DNA of 55,533 bases, from positions 1 through 55,533 of the forward strand of contig CALXDC010000012.1 of NCBI GenBank assembly GCA_944386975.1, given 5' to 3'. The translations under genes were made by a program, and so were the position numbers. This document shows, in pieces, positions 44,476 to 52,772 of this stretch (position 1 is its first letter; every line of letters begins with the position of its first letter). The notes under the pieces were generated by a model, which saw nothing but the letters and a program-made list of their open reading frames with translations, ran no database searches and was not told the origin of the DNA. The stretch comes from an uncultured Oscillospiraceae bacterium (GTDB lineage: Bacteria > Bacillota > Clostridia > Oscillospirales > Oscillospiraceae).

Positions 44476-46035
44476 TTAAAACTGCGCGTAGATGAACTCC
44501 GCCGCCACGTAGCCCTGGCCCACGGCCCCCAGCAGCACGATCACCAGCAGGGGCACCATCACCATGGCCCACTGGGCCAGGGCGCCGCGGCCCTCCATCC
44601 ACTTGCGGACGTGGCCGCCCTTCTCCTGGTACCACTCCACGGCGGTGACCACCACCATACCCAGGGCCACCACCCAGTAGTCGAAGGCGGTGAGACCGAA
44701 GGAGAGAAGGGTGCCGTCGGTGAAGCTCTGGAGCTGGAAGTCCGTCACCGTGGCCCGGATCATGGCCAAGGCCGTGATGAGCCGGGGGGCCCGGGTCATA
44801 TACCGCCCCACGAAGACGATGAGGCTGGTGCGGGCCATCTGGAAAAGGTGCCAGCCCTTGCCGTCCCACCGGATGGGGATCCGCTCCCGGAGCTTCACGA
44901 AGGTGGGCTCCAGAAGGAGGCCGGCGGTGATGAGGCCGCCGTTATAGAAGCCGTAGGCGATATAGCGGAAGTTGGCCCCGTGCCAGATGCCGATGACGAA
45001 GTAGACCACGAAGGTGGCCATGGAGGTGGCGAAGATTTTCCCCATGACGCCGCCGAAGTGCTTGCGGGCAAAGGAGCCCAGCTTTCGAAAGCCGCTGGAG
45101 AGGGCGATGGGATAGAACACATAGTCCCGCATCCAGCCCCCCAGGGTGATGTGCCAGCGCCGCCAGTACTCCGTGAGGCTGAGGGCGAAGAGGGGGCGGC
45201 GGAAGTTCTCCGCCATGTCGATGCCCAGCATCTGGCCCACGCCCCGGGTGATGTCGATGCCGCCGGAGAAGTCGCAGTAGAGCTGGATGCTGTAGCCCAG
45301 CACCGCCGCCGCCATCATGGACCCGGAGTAGCCCCACACGTCGGCGAACACGGCGTTGACCATGACCCCGATGCGCTCGGCGATGACCAGCTTCTTGAAG
45401 TAGCCCCACATGCACAGCTGGATGCCGTACTTCAGCTGGTCCCAGTCGAGCTGGTGCTCCCCCAAAAGCTGGGGACCCAGCTGATCGTACCGGGCGATGG
45501 GGCCCTGGATGATCTGGGGGAAAAAGGACACAAACAGGGCATAGCGCCCCAGGTGCTCCTGGGGCGCGTATTTTCCCCGATAGCAGTCGATGACGTAGCC
45601 GATGGACTGGAAGGTGAAAAAGGACACCCCCAGGGGCATCAGCAGGTCCGGCGCGGGCAGGTGGAAGCCGGAGGCGTTGTTCACCACCTCGGCGGTGAAG
45701 CTCCAGTATTTGAGGATATAGAGAAGGCCGAAGTTGAGAAGGCAGGCGGCCAGCACCACCTGTTTCTTCCTCCGGTCAAAGGATGGCTTTTTCGCCTTCC
45801 GCTCCTCGGCGGGCAGGGCCTTCAGGCGGCGGTTGAGCCCGCCCAGAAGCCGCCCCGCGAGATAGGTGGAGCAGGTGGTGATGAGAAGATACACCACCGT
45901 CTTTCCCCCGCCCCAGAGGTAGAAGGCGTAGCTGGCCAGGAGCAGCAGCGCCCACTGGAATTTCCGGGGGACCAGGTAGTAGAGCACCACCAGGACCCCC
46001 AAAAATACCAGAAACGTCAAGGAGGTAAAGGACAT
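44476..46035 (-). CDS. MBOAT-family O-acyltransferase (DltB/AlgI-like)
   Basis: This 519-residue integral membrane protein has about eleven hydrophobic helices. The family features are RPLFALSLTEYWRRWHITLG with WMRDYVFYPI and the catalytic-His segment FVIGIWHGANFRY (His near 351). In DltB this protein takes the acyl group from the carrier protein thioester on the inside and passes it across the membrane. It starts 5 bp after the carrier gene and is followed by the SGNH-deacetylase gene. The GMG motif and other features cannot assign the acyl group. Confidence 0.93.
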   Translation of the reverse strand: MSFTSLTFLVFLGVLVVLYYLVPRKFQWALLLLASYAFYLWGGGKTVVYLLITTCSTYLAGRLLGGLNRRLKALPAEERKAKKPSFDRRKKQVVLAACLLNFGLLYILKYWSFTAEVVNNASGFHLPAPDLLMPLGVSFFTFQSIGYVIDCYRGKYAPQEHLGRYALFVSFFPQIIQGPIARYDQLGPQLLGEHQLDWDQLKYGIQLCMWGYFKKLVIAERIGVMVNAVFADVWGYSGSMMAAAVLGYSIQLYCDFSGGIDITRGVGQMLGIDMAENFRRPLFALSLTEYWRRWHITLGGWMRDYVFYPIALSSGFRKLGSFARKHFGGVMGKIFATSMATFVVYFVIGIWHGANFRYIAYGFYNGGLITAGLLLEPTFVKLRERIPIRWDGKGWHLFQMARTSLIVFVGRYMTRAPRLITALAMIRATVTDFQLQSFTDGTLLSFGLTAFDYWVVALGMVVVTAVEWYQEKGGHVRKWMEGRGALAQWAMVMVPLLVIVLLGAVGQGYVAAEFIYAQF

Positions 46036-46040
46036 ACCCT

Positions 46041-46265
46041 TTACGCCTGGAGCCGCTGGATCAGGTCCAGCATGGCGGCCACGGAGTTGAAGTTCTCCGG
46101 CACCAGGTCGTCCACGGAGATGGTGACGCCGTAGGTGTCCATGATGGCGGAGACGATGGTGACGATGTCCAGAGAATCCAGAATTTCGTCGTCGATGAGG
46201 GCCTCAGACCCGGCGAAGTCGATGCCGGGGCAGGTCTCGGTCAAAAGCTGCAGCAGTTCTTCCAT
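46041..46265 (-). CDS. Free-standing acyl/peptidyl carrier protein (DltC-like)
   Basis: This 74-residue protein has the phosphopantetheine motif DSLD (Ser 31) in EILDSLDIVTIVSAI, and an acidic helix-rich sequence. It should carry an activated acid as thioester. ATG 46265 is preferred over an in-frame TTG two codons earlier, because AAAGGA is 9 bases from the ATG but only 3 from the TTG. It sits between the GNAT gene (stop 2 bp upstream of its ATG) and the MBOAT gene. The Sfp-type transferase at 2807-3433 could activate it. Confidence 0.92.
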   Translation of the reverse strand: MEELLQLLTETCPGIDFAGSEALIDDEILDSLDIVTIVSAIMDTYGVTISVDDLVPENFNSVAAMLDLIQRLQA

Positions 46266-46267
46266 AG

Positions 46268-47041
46268 TCAATCATCCTTTCTTATGAAAACGGCCGCGGT
46301 CCATCCGTCGGGACAAAAGCCGTTTTTCTCGTAAATGTGCCGGGGGGCGGCATAGTCCTCCCGGACCCACACCACGCTCCCCTTTTCGCCAAAGCGCCGG
46401 GTGAACTCCGCCGCGAGGCTCCCGGCCAGCCCCTCCCCCCGATGGGCGGGGTCCGCCGCTAAGTGGCGCAGCTCCCAGCCCTTCCGGTAGGGTGCGGAGC
46501 GCAGCAGGGCAATGAGCCGCCCGTCCGTATCCCGGCGGGTGAGGACCCGGCCTTGGGCGCAGTCCGCCGCCAGCTCCTCCCGGTCCGGGAGGCAGCCGGT
46601 GCGGGGATCGAAGCACCGGTGGAGGAGGTCCATGGCCTCCCCGGCCTCCACCGCCTCCGGCGGCGGCAGGGCCTCACCGGTCTCTCTGCCCGGCCGCTGC
46701 ATCCGCATCCGGGTGAATTCCCGGGAAAAGCCCCAGGACTGCCAGAGGTCCGCCTGAGCGGCGGTATCCCGGGGGCGGCGGACGATCTCCGTCACCACCT
46801 CCCCGGGCCAGGGAAGGTCCGGCGGGCAGGTAGGGTCGTTTACATAATAGTACATCCGCCAGAATCCCTCCCGCCTCTTGAAGAGGAGGAGCCCCCCCTC
46901 CCACCGGTGGACCCACAGGGTCCCGGCGGCGATCTCCCGGCGGAGGTCCTCGCCGGAGAGGGTGCAGTTTGTCATCAGGCCCGGCCGCAGGCTGGCGGAG
47001 ATGGCGGCGGCGAGGGCCTGGTAGTCATCGGCCTGTCTCAT
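46268..47041 (-). CDS. GNAT-family N-acetyltransferase
   Basis: This 257-residue protein has a GNAT domain in its C-terminal half, with the acetyl-CoA loop HLAADPAHRGEGLAGSLAAEF (split near 213) and the ending ENGF-like RHIYEKNGFCPDGW. The N-terminal half (about 1-120) may be a degenerate second GNAT domain (WVHRWEGGLLLFKRREGFWRM). The ATG overlaps the adenylation gene by 17 bp, with AAGGA upstream, so translation is coupled. GNAT is not a usual dlt component. It could acetylate the amino group of the activated amino acid or of the carrier-bound product; this is inference. Confidence 0.85.
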   Translation of the reverse strand: MRQADDYQALAAAISASLRPGLMTNCTLSGEDLRREIAAGTLWVHRWEGGLLLFKRREGFWRMYYYVNDPTCPPDLPWPGEVVTEIVRRPRDTAAQADLWQSWGFSREFTRMRMQRPGRETGEALPPPEAVEAGEAMDLLHRCFDPRTGCLPDREELAADCAQGRVLTRRDTDGRLIALLRSAPYRKGWELRHLAADPAHRGEGLAGSLAAEFTRRFGEKGSVVWVREDYAAPRHIYEKNGFCPDGWTAAVFIRKDD

Positions 47042-48545
47042 GGAAATAGGCGTCCTTCAGCTTCACCCGGTCCACCTTGCCGTTGGCGTTGTGGGGCAGG
47101 AGGTCCAGCTGCCGGAAGACGTTGGGCTGCATATACTTGGGCACCAGAGTTTTGAGGTGGCCCAGGATGGCGGCGGGGTCCGCCTCCCCGGCGTAATAGC
47201 AGACGATGGCGTCCTGGGGGGCGTCGAAGAAGCAGATGGCGTCCTTCAGGGGGGCGAAGCTGGCCAGAGCCCGCTCGATCTCCCCCAGCTCGATGCGGTA
47301 GCCCATGTGCTTGATCTGTCCGTCCTGCCGGGACTGGAACACCAGCAGGCCTTCCTCGTTCACCAGGGCGATGTCCCCGGTGCGGTAGATCCGGTCCGGG
47401 TAGTGGGGAGTCAGGGGGTTCTGGATGAAGGCGGCGGCGGTCTTCTCTGGGTCCCGGAAGTAGCCGTGGGCCAGACCGGAGCCACGGATGCAGATTTCAC
47501 CGGGGGTGCCCTGGGGCACCGGCTTCAGCTGCTCGTCCAGCAGGAAGACCTCCTTGTTGGCGCAGGCGGAGCCGATGGGGATGGGCTCGTAGTCCGCAAA
47601 GGTCCGGTCCACCTTGTACCAGGCGGCGTCCACGGTGGTCTCCGTGGGGCCGTAGAGGTTGACGTAAGTCACCTCCGGCAGGGCGGCGCGCCAGAGGTTC
47701 AGATCCCGCGCCAGCATGGCCTCCCCTCCCGCCAGCAAAATCCGCAGGTGCGCCGGGCGGTGCTCCGCCAGAACGCCCGAGGCCGCAACCAGATGGAAGG
47801 CGGAGGTGGCCCACTGGAGGGCGGTGACCTTCTTCTGGTTGAGGTAATCCACCAGGAGCTTGGGGAAGAGGAAGAGCTTCTTGGGCAAAATCTCACAGGT
47901 GGCAGCGCACTTGACGGTCATGTACAGGTCCTTCACAGAGCCGTCGAAGTAGAAGGGGGCCTGGTTGCCCAGCACGTCCTTCTCGGAAAATTCCCCGGCC
48001 TCCGCCAGCCACTCCGCCAGGTCCATGACGCCCCGGTGGTGGCAGACGATGCCCTTGGGCACGCCGGTGGAGCCGGAGGTGAAGATGATGTACACCGGGT
48101 CCGTGTCCAGCACCGACGCGCGCCGCCAGGCCAGCAGGGCCGGGTCCTCCAGCTCCGTGAGGTGGGCGCTGATGGACTCCATGGGATACCGGTCCCGCAG
48201 CTGGGCCGCCAGCTTCTCATCGCTGTCGCCGTAGAGGACCACCGGGGTCTCCAGCTGGTCCAGAATGGCCTCCAGCCGCTTCCGGGGCATCTGGCCGTCC
48301 AGAGGCACGTAGCAGCAGCCGCACTGGAGGGCGGCCATGAAGGCGATGGGGCTGCGGACCCCCCGCTCCACCAGCACGGCAATGGGGGTGCGGTTCACCG
48401 GCGCCTGCCGGGCCAGCCAGGTGCCGAGACGGCGGGATTTCTCCTCCAGCTCCCGGAAGGTCACGGCGCTGTGCTCATCGGCAAAGGCCGTCTTGTCCGG
48501 CAGCCGCCGGGCCGTGGCCTCCAAATATTCCACAACATTCCGCAT
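47025..48545 (-). CDS. Stand-alone amino acid adenylation enzyme (DltA-like position)
   Basis: This 506-residue protein is an ANL-superfamily adenylation domain that activates an amino acid as AMP ester and loads it on the carrier. The motifs are YIIFTSGSTGVPKGI (151-166), FDGS (Asp 201, which binds the alpha-amino group), NLYGPTETT (296-304), YRTGD and the C-terminal NGKVDR with catalytic Lys. At the DltA FCGE position it has LAGGE (271-275), so the Cys that favours D-Ala in DltA is missing; the substrate may differ. The ATG at 48545 has AAAGGA upstream. It is the first gene of the operon, with a promoter at 48598-48626. Confidence 0.92.
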   Translation of the reverse strand: MRNVVEYLEATARRLPDKTAFADEHSAVTFRELEEKSRRLGTWLARQAPVNRTPIAVLVERGVRSPIAFMAALQCGCCYVPLDGQMPRKRLEAILDQLETPVVLYGDSDEKLAAQLRDRYPMESISAHLTELEDPALLAWRRASVLDTDPVYIIFTSGSTGVPKGIVCHHRGVMDLAEWLAEAGEFSEKDVLGNQAPFYFDGSVKDLYMTVKCAATCEILPKKLFLFPKLLVDYLNQKKVTALQWATSAFHLVAASGVLAEHRPAHLRILLAGGEAMLARDLNLWRAALPEVTYVNLYGPTETTVDAAWYKVDRTFADYEPIPIGSACANKEVFLLDEQLKPVPQGTPGEICIRGSGLAHGYFRDPEKTAAAFIQNPLTPHYPDRIYRTGDIALVNEEGLLVFQSRQDGQIKHMGYRIELGEIERALASFAPLKDAICFFDAPQDAIVCYYAGEADPAAILGHLKTLVPKYMQPNVFRQLDLLPHNANGKVDRVKLKDAYFHETGR

Positions 48546-48597
48546 GGCTTGATTCCTTTCACAGTGCGGAGGCAGTCTCCGCATAGAAATACAGTTT

Positions 48598-48626
48598 AGT
48601 ATACCACACTGTCCCCCGCATTGCAA
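48598..48626 (-). promoter_or_regulatory. Promoter of the dlt-like operon
   Basis: Minus strand -35 TTGCAA (48621-48626), 17-base spacer, -10 TATACT (48598-48603) with TG before the -10. The leader has a 7-bp hairpin (TGCGGAG/CTCCGCA) shortly before the ribosome site. Confidence 0.8.
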
Positions 48627-48716
48627 ACGTTTCTTCCTCTTTGTTCCCGTCCACACCGGCCCGGACACGTTTTTTCTCAACAGACCGCCCCGCACCCATC
48701 CGGAACAAAACCGAAA

Positions 48717-48738
48717 GGGCGCCGCTTGTGCGGCGCCC
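48717..48738 (-). terminator. Terminator of the small membrane protein gene
   Basis: A 9-bp perfect GC stem (48717-48725 with 48730-48738) with a TTGT loop is followed on the minus strand by TTTCGGTTTTGTT. Confidence 0.85.
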
Positions 48739-48809
48739 CTCCCCTGTAGTCTCCCATTTTCCCTTTTTCCGGTCCGGGCCTCCGGGGCGGACCAGGCCCC
48801 TGAGCATGT

Positions 48810-49328
48810 TCACCGCGGCCGTCCAAAGCCCAGCAGCCGCCGCCAGTCCCGCCGCCACCGGAGAGACAGACGGCCCAGCAGCCGGTCCAGGAGGAGAAAG
48901 ACGGCCTCTCCCAGAAGGAGCAGAAGCCACCGCATCCAGGCCGTCTCCTCCGGCAGCCCCAGCAGCAGTCTTCCCAGCCCGTCAATAAGGAGGAGGGCGA
49001 CAGTCCACACCGCCAGCTTGCCAAGGCCCCGGACCCACCGGCGGCGGATGCGGTCCAGAGGCCCCTTCACCGCCGGGTAGAATCCGGCGCAGGCGAACAC
49101 CAGAGCCGCCTCCGGCTCCGGCGTCAGCAGCGCCCCCACAGCCGCCGCCGCGGCATAGGACGCCAGGGCCCAGCCGGCGCCCGCCTCCTCCGCCGCCACC
49201 GCCAGGGGCAGCATGGCCAGCACCGGTCCGCAATAGGTCGCCAGAGGCAACGCCCCCGTCAGCAACAGCGCTGCGCTCAGCGCCGCCATCATGGCGCACA
49301 GGGTCAGCCGCCGCACCTTCGCCGCCAT
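48810..49328 (-). CDS. Integral membrane protein, possibly ECF S-component-like
   Basis: This 172-residue protein starts MAAKVRRLTLCAMMAALSA and has about five hydrophobic segments. A basic start followed by an Ala-rich helix (TLCAMMAALSAALLL) recalls S-components of ECF transporters, but no substrate motif is seen, and a YybS-like family is also possible. The C-terminus is Arg-rich (RLSLRWRRDWRRLL). ATG 49328 has GGAGGAGG 7 bases upstream; a longer frame to 49427 has no ribosome site and would include the promoter. It is monocistronic. Confidence 0.65.
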   Translation of the reverse strand: MAAKVRRLTLCAMMAALSAALLLTGALPLATYCGPVLAMLPLAVAAEEAGAGWALASYAAAAAVGALLTPEPEAALVFACAGFYPAVKGPLDRIRRRWVRGLGKLAVWTVALLLIDGLGRLLLGLPEETAWMRWLLLLLGEAVFLLLDRLLGRLSLRWRRDWRRLLGFGRPR

Positions 49329-49356
49329 GCTCCCGCCTCCTCCCCCGTTTTTTCCC

Positions 49357-49385
49357 ATCATAGCCCGGCAAGACCGGGAAGTCAA
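49357..49385 (-). promoter_or_regulatory. Promoter of the membrane protein gene
   Basis: Minus strand -35 TTGACT (49380-49385), 17-base spacer, -10 TATGAT (49357-49362). Confidence 0.7.
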
Positions 49386-49410
49386 CGGCCAAATTTCCAT
49401 CCATAGCCCC

Positions 49411-49439
49411 TTTACATATTCGAACAAATGAACTATAAT
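49411..49439 (+). promoter_or_regulatory. Promoter of the SLOG-dinB operon
   Basis: -35 TTTACA (49411-49416), 17-base spacer, -10 TATAAT (49434-49439). The spacer contains CGAAC, one half of a Firmicutes LexA box, but the second half does not match. Confidence 0.75.
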
Positions 49440-49474
49440 GTAGCTGAAACGACACAGAGAGAGGAGGGCCTGCC

Positions 49475-49984
49475 ATGCGCGCGCGCCCCATCACCTGCTG
49501 CTTCACCGGACACCGGCCCTCCAAGCTGCCCTGGGGGCGGAACGAGGAGGATCCCCGGTGTCTCAGCCTCAAAGATCGTATCCGGGACGCGGTGGACGCC
49601 GCCTACGAGGAGGGCTTCCGCCACTTCATCTGCGGCATGGCCAACGGCTGCGACTTCTACTTTGCCGAGGCGGTGCTGGCCCTCCGGACCCGCCACGGGG
49701 ATGTGACGTTGGAGGCCGCCGTCCCCTGCCCCACCCAGGCGGACCGCTGGGAGGAGGCGGACCGGCGGCGGTATCAGGAGCTGCTGGCGGCCTTCGACTT
49801 CGAGACTCTGGTCCAGGACCACTACGGCCCCGGCTGCATGCAGCGGCGCAACCGCTACATGGTGGACCACAGCGCCCTGCTCATCGCCGTGTACGACGGC
49901 ATGCCCGGGGGCACCCGCCAGACCCTGGAGTACGCCCTGCGCCGGGGGGTGTCCTTTGTGGACCTCCGGCCGGAGGGGAGGTGA
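49475..49984 (+). CDS. SLOG-family (DUF1273/YspA-like) protein
   Basis: This 169-residue protein belongs to the SLOG (SMF/LOG-like Rossmann) superfamily. The N-terminal CCFTGHRPSKLPWG and the middle ICGMANGCDFYFAEAVLAL are the family motifs; SLOG proteins bind or process nucleotides, and DUF1273 relatives act in stress or phage-linked contexts. GAGGAGG is 7 bases before the ATG. It precedes dinB with only 4 bp between, so the two are probably one operon and may share a DNA-damage response; that link is inferred. Confidence 0.88.
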   Translation: MRARPITCCFTGHRPSKLPWGRNEEDPRCLSLKDRIRDAVDAAYEEGFRHFICGMANGCDFYFAEAVLALRTRHGDVTLEAAVPCPTQADRWEEADRRRYQELLAAFDFETLVQDHYGPGCMQRRNRYMVDHSALLIAVYDGMPGGTRQTLEYALRRGVSFVDLRPEGR

Positions 49985-49988
49985 GGGG

Positions 49989-51206
49989 ATGGACCGGACC
50001 ATCCTCCACTGCGACCTCAACTGCTTCTACGCCTCGGTGGAGCTTCTCAGCCTGCCAAGGCTCAAGAAGCTGCCGGTGGCGGTGTGCGGCGACCCCTCCT
50101 CCCGCCACGGCATCATCCTGGCCAAAAACGAGCTGGCCAAGTCCTTCGGCGTGAGGACGGCGGAGACGGTGTGGCAGGCAAAAAAGAAGTGCCCGGAGCT
50201 GGTGCTGGTACCCCCCCACCACGACCGCTACCGGACCTATTCCCAAAAGGTCAACGCCATCTACCTCCGCTTCACCGACCTGGTGGAGCCCTTCGGCATC
50301 GACGAGAGCTGGCTGGACGTCACCGGCTCCCTCCACCTCTTCGGCGGCGATGCCGGGGCTCTGGCGGACCGGATCCGGGCCACGGTGGGCCGGGAGCTGG
50401 GGCTCACACTGTCGGTGGGGGTCAGCTTCAACAAGGTCTTCGCCAAGCTGGGCAGCGACTACAAAAAACCCGACGCCACCACCGTCATCGGCCGGGACAA
50501 CTGGCGGGAGATTGTCCACCCCCTGCCGGTGGGGAGCCTCCTCTTTGTGGGCCGGGCGGCGGAGGAGGCCCTGGGGCAGTACGGCATCCGCACCATCGGC
50601 CAGCTGGCCGGGGCAGATCGGGAGCTTCTCACCGACCGGCTGGGCAAGCTGGGGGGCCAGCTCCACGACTATGCCAACGGCCTGGACCGGTCCCCGGTGC
50701 GGCCCTGGCACCAGAGGGAGCCGGTGAAGAGCGTGGGCAACGGCACCACCTTCTCCCAGAACCTCACCACCGTGGACCAGGTCCGGGCGGGGACGGCCCT
50801 CCTCTGCGACAGCGTGGCCATGCGCCTGCGCCGCCAGGGACTCTGCTGCAGCGGCGTTCAGGTGACGGTGAAGGACCCCCAGTTCCGGGTGATCTCCCGG
50901 CAGAAGCAGCTGTCCCACGGCACCCATCTCATGAAGGAGCTCCAGGCGGCGGCCATGGAGCTGATCCTCTCCGCCTGGAAGCCCCCAGACCCCATCCGCC
51001 TCATCACCGTCACCGCCATCCATCTCACGGAGGAGGGGGAGACCTACCGCCAGACGGACCTCTTCGCCGACCCGGAGGAGGAGCGGCGGCAGCAGCGGCA
51101 GGAGAAGCTGGAGCAGGCCATGGACGCCATCCGGGGCCGGTTCGGGAAGGACGCCATCGCCTTCGGCTCCCCCGGGGAGACCGGCGGCAGAGGGGATCTG
51201 CCGTAA
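49989..51206 (+). CDS. dinB: DNA polymerase IV (Y family)
   Basis: Pol IV copies past damaged bases at low fidelity. The 405 residues begin MDRTILHCDLNCFYASVE (catalytic Asp 9), with DESWLDVTGS (Asp/Glu near 104) and the little-finger domain in the C-terminal half. A beta-clamp motif QTDLF is near 353. ATG 49989 has a GGAGGTGAGGGG run just before it. It is 4 bp after the SLOG gene and ends with a terminator. The family is variably SOS-regulated; only a LexA half-site is seen. Confidence 0.95.
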   Translation: MDRTILHCDLNCFYASVELLSLPRLKKLPVAVCGDPSSRHGIILAKNELAKSFGVRTAETVWQAKKKCPELVLVPPHHDRYRTYSQKVNAIYLRFTDLVEPFGIDESWLDVTGSLHLFGGDAGALADRIRATVGRELGLTLSVGVSFNKVFAKLGSDYKKPDATTVIGRDNWREIVHPLPVGSLLFVGRAAEEALGQYGIRTIGQLAGADRELLTDRLGKLGGQLHDYANGLDRSPVRPWHQREPVKSVGNGTTFSQNLTTVDQVRAGTALLCDSVAMRLRRQGLCCSGVQVTVKDPQFRVISRQKQLSHGTHLMKELQAAAMELILSAWKPPDPIRLITVTAIHLTEEGETYRQTDLFADPEEERRQQRQEKLEQAMDAIRGRFGKDAIAFGSPGETGGRGDLP

Positions 51207-51253
51207 GGGGACGGCGGACAACCTGCCGCTATTTGGGCCGCAGGCAGGGGACA

Positions 51254-51286
51254 ACAGGGGAAATCCTCGGGTTTCCCCTGTTTTTT
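51254..51286 (+). terminator. Terminator of the SLOG-dinB operon
   Basis: The stem ACAGGGGAAA/TTTCCCCTGT with an 8-base loop is followed by six T. Confidence 0.9.
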
Positions 51287-51320
51287 GTGCAAATTTACAG
51301 GGAAGATACCAGAAAAACAG

Positions 51321-51349
51321 TTGCAAATTCCCAGCAGTCCCATTATGAT
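51321..51349 (+). promoter_or_regulatory. Promoter of the aspartate aminotransferase gene
   Basis: -35 TTGCAA (51321-51326), 17-base spacer, -10 TATGAT (51344-51349). Confidence 0.75.
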
Positions 51350-51418
51350 AGAGGGGACGCTGAAACAGCGGCATGCCGGGGAGCCCGCTCCGCGGCGCCG
51401 GAAAGGAGACAAACCAAC

Positions 51419-52696
51419 ATGAAAGCATATTCCGCAATGACCCGTGAGGAGCTGACCGCCGCCTATGCCCAGGCGCAGGCGGAGTTTGAGGCCGTGAAGG
51501 CCAAGGGGCTGCAGCTGGACATGTCCCGGGGCAAGCCCGGCGCTGAGCAGCTGGACATTGTTATCGGCCTGCAGACCGTTTTGAAGGACAATGAGGACTG
51601 CTTTGACGGCAAGCTGGACTGCCGCAACTACGGTACCCCCATGGGCATCCCCTCCTGCCGCCAGCTGTGGGCGGACATCCTGGGGGTGAAGGTGGAGCAG
51701 GTGATGGCCGCCGGCAACGCCAGCCTCAACCTGATGTACGACACCGTGGCCAAGGCCTACACCCACGGCCTTCTCCACAGCGAGAAGCCCTGGTGCAAGC
51801 TGGACAAGATCAAGTGGATCTGCCCTGTCCCCGGCTATGACCGCCACTTCTTCATCTGCGAGACCTTCGGCATTGAGATGATCCCCGTGGCCATGGACGA
51901 CAACGGCCCCGACATGGACGCCGTGGAGGAGCTGGTGAAGGATCCCGCCGTGAAGGGCATGTGGTGCGTGCCCAAGTACTCCAACCCCTCCGGCTGCATC
52001 TACTCGGAGGAGGTGGTGGAGCGCATCGCCGCCATGAAGCCCGCCGCTCCCGACTTCCTGCTCATGTGGGACAACGCCTACTGCATCCACGAGTTTGAGG
52101 GCGACTTCGTCCCCTTCCCCAACATTCTGGACCTGTGCGAGAAGCACGGCAACCCGGATATGGTGGTGGAGTTCGCCTCCACCTCCAAGGTAACCCTCCC
52201 CGGCGCCGGCGTGGCCTGCATGGCCACCAGCGAGGCCAACATGAAGCACCTCATGAAGCTGATGAGCTTCCAGACCATCGGCTATGACAAGATGAACCAG
52301 CTGCGCCACGTGCGGTATCTGAAGGACAAGGAGAACACCCTGGCCCTGATGAAGAAGCACGCCGCGGTGCTGGGTCCCAAGTTCGCCGCTGTGGTGGACG
52401 GCCTGGAGCGTGAGCTGGCGCCTCTGGGCTTCGCCAGCTGGAGCCACCCCAAGGGCGGCTACTTCGTCAATCTGGACGTGATGGAGGGCACCGCCAAGCG
52501 GACCGTGGCCCTGTGCAAGGAGGCCGGCGTGGTGATGACCCCCGCTGGCAACCCCTTCCCCTACGGCAAGGACCCCAAGGACAGCAACATCCGCATCGCC
52601 CCCTCCCTGCCTCCCAAGGCGGAGCTGGAGGCCGCGGTGGAGGTGCTGTGCGTCTGCGCCAAGCTGGCCGCTCTGGAGAAGCTTCTGAACAAGTAA
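51419..52696 (+). CDS. Aspartate aminotransferase, subgroup Ic type
   Basis: This 425-residue PLP enzyme fits the Asp_aminotransf family (AAT subgroup Ic). It begins AYSAMTREELTAAYAQAQAE, has LQLDMSRGKPGAEQLD near 31-46, KYSNPSGCIYS, the MWDNAYCIHEF segment with the PLP-stacking Asp/Tyr, and the Schiff-base lysine in EFASTSKVTLPGAGV (near 256). It exchanges the amino group of aspartate with 2-oxoglutarate; substrate breadth cannot be read. AAAGGAG is 10 bases before the ATG. It is monocistronic. Confidence 0.93.
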   Translation: MKAYSAMTREELTAAYAQAQAEFEAVKAKGLQLDMSRGKPGAEQLDIVIGLQTVLKDNEDCFDGKLDCRNYGTPMGIPSCRQLWADILGVKVEQVMAAGNASLNLMYDTVAKAYTHGLLHSEKPWCKLDKIKWICPVPGYDRHFFICETFGIEMIPVAMDDNGPDMDAVEELVKDPAVKGMWCVPKYSNPSGCIYSEEVVERIAAMKPAAPDFLLMWDNAYCIHEFEGDFVPFPNILDLCEKHGNPDMVVEFASTSKVTLPGAGVACMATSEANMKHLMKLMSFQTIGYDKMNQLRHVRYLKDKENTLALMKKHAAVLGPKFAAVVDGLERELAPLGFASWSHPKGGYFVNLDVMEGTAKRTVALCKEAGVVMTPAGNPFPYGKDPKDSNIRIAPSLPPKAELEAAVEVLCVCAKLAALEKLLNK

Positions 52697-52707
52697 ACCG
52701 GATGAAG

Positions 52708-52750
52708 AAAGGTCCCCTGCAAGGGTTTCGCCCTTGCAGAGGACCTTTTT
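52708..52750. terminator. Bidirectional terminator between aminotransferase and SdpI genes
   Basis: A long stem (52708-52725 with 52731-52749, one mismatch) has A-rich and T-rich flanks and serves both convergent genes. Confidence 0.88.
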
Positions 52751-52772
52751 GACTGATGTTCGCTCTTTTCCG

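Noticed and set aside
47025-48545. Calling the adenylation enzyme DltA and the operon canonical dltABCD
   Set aside because: The D-Ala selectivity Cys is absent by alignment, a GNAT is inserted and the DltD position holds a fusion with a deacetylase.
49417-49433. LexA box in the SLOG-dinB promoter
   Set aside because: Only the CGAAC half matches; the other half reads GAACT instead of the inverted GTTCG.
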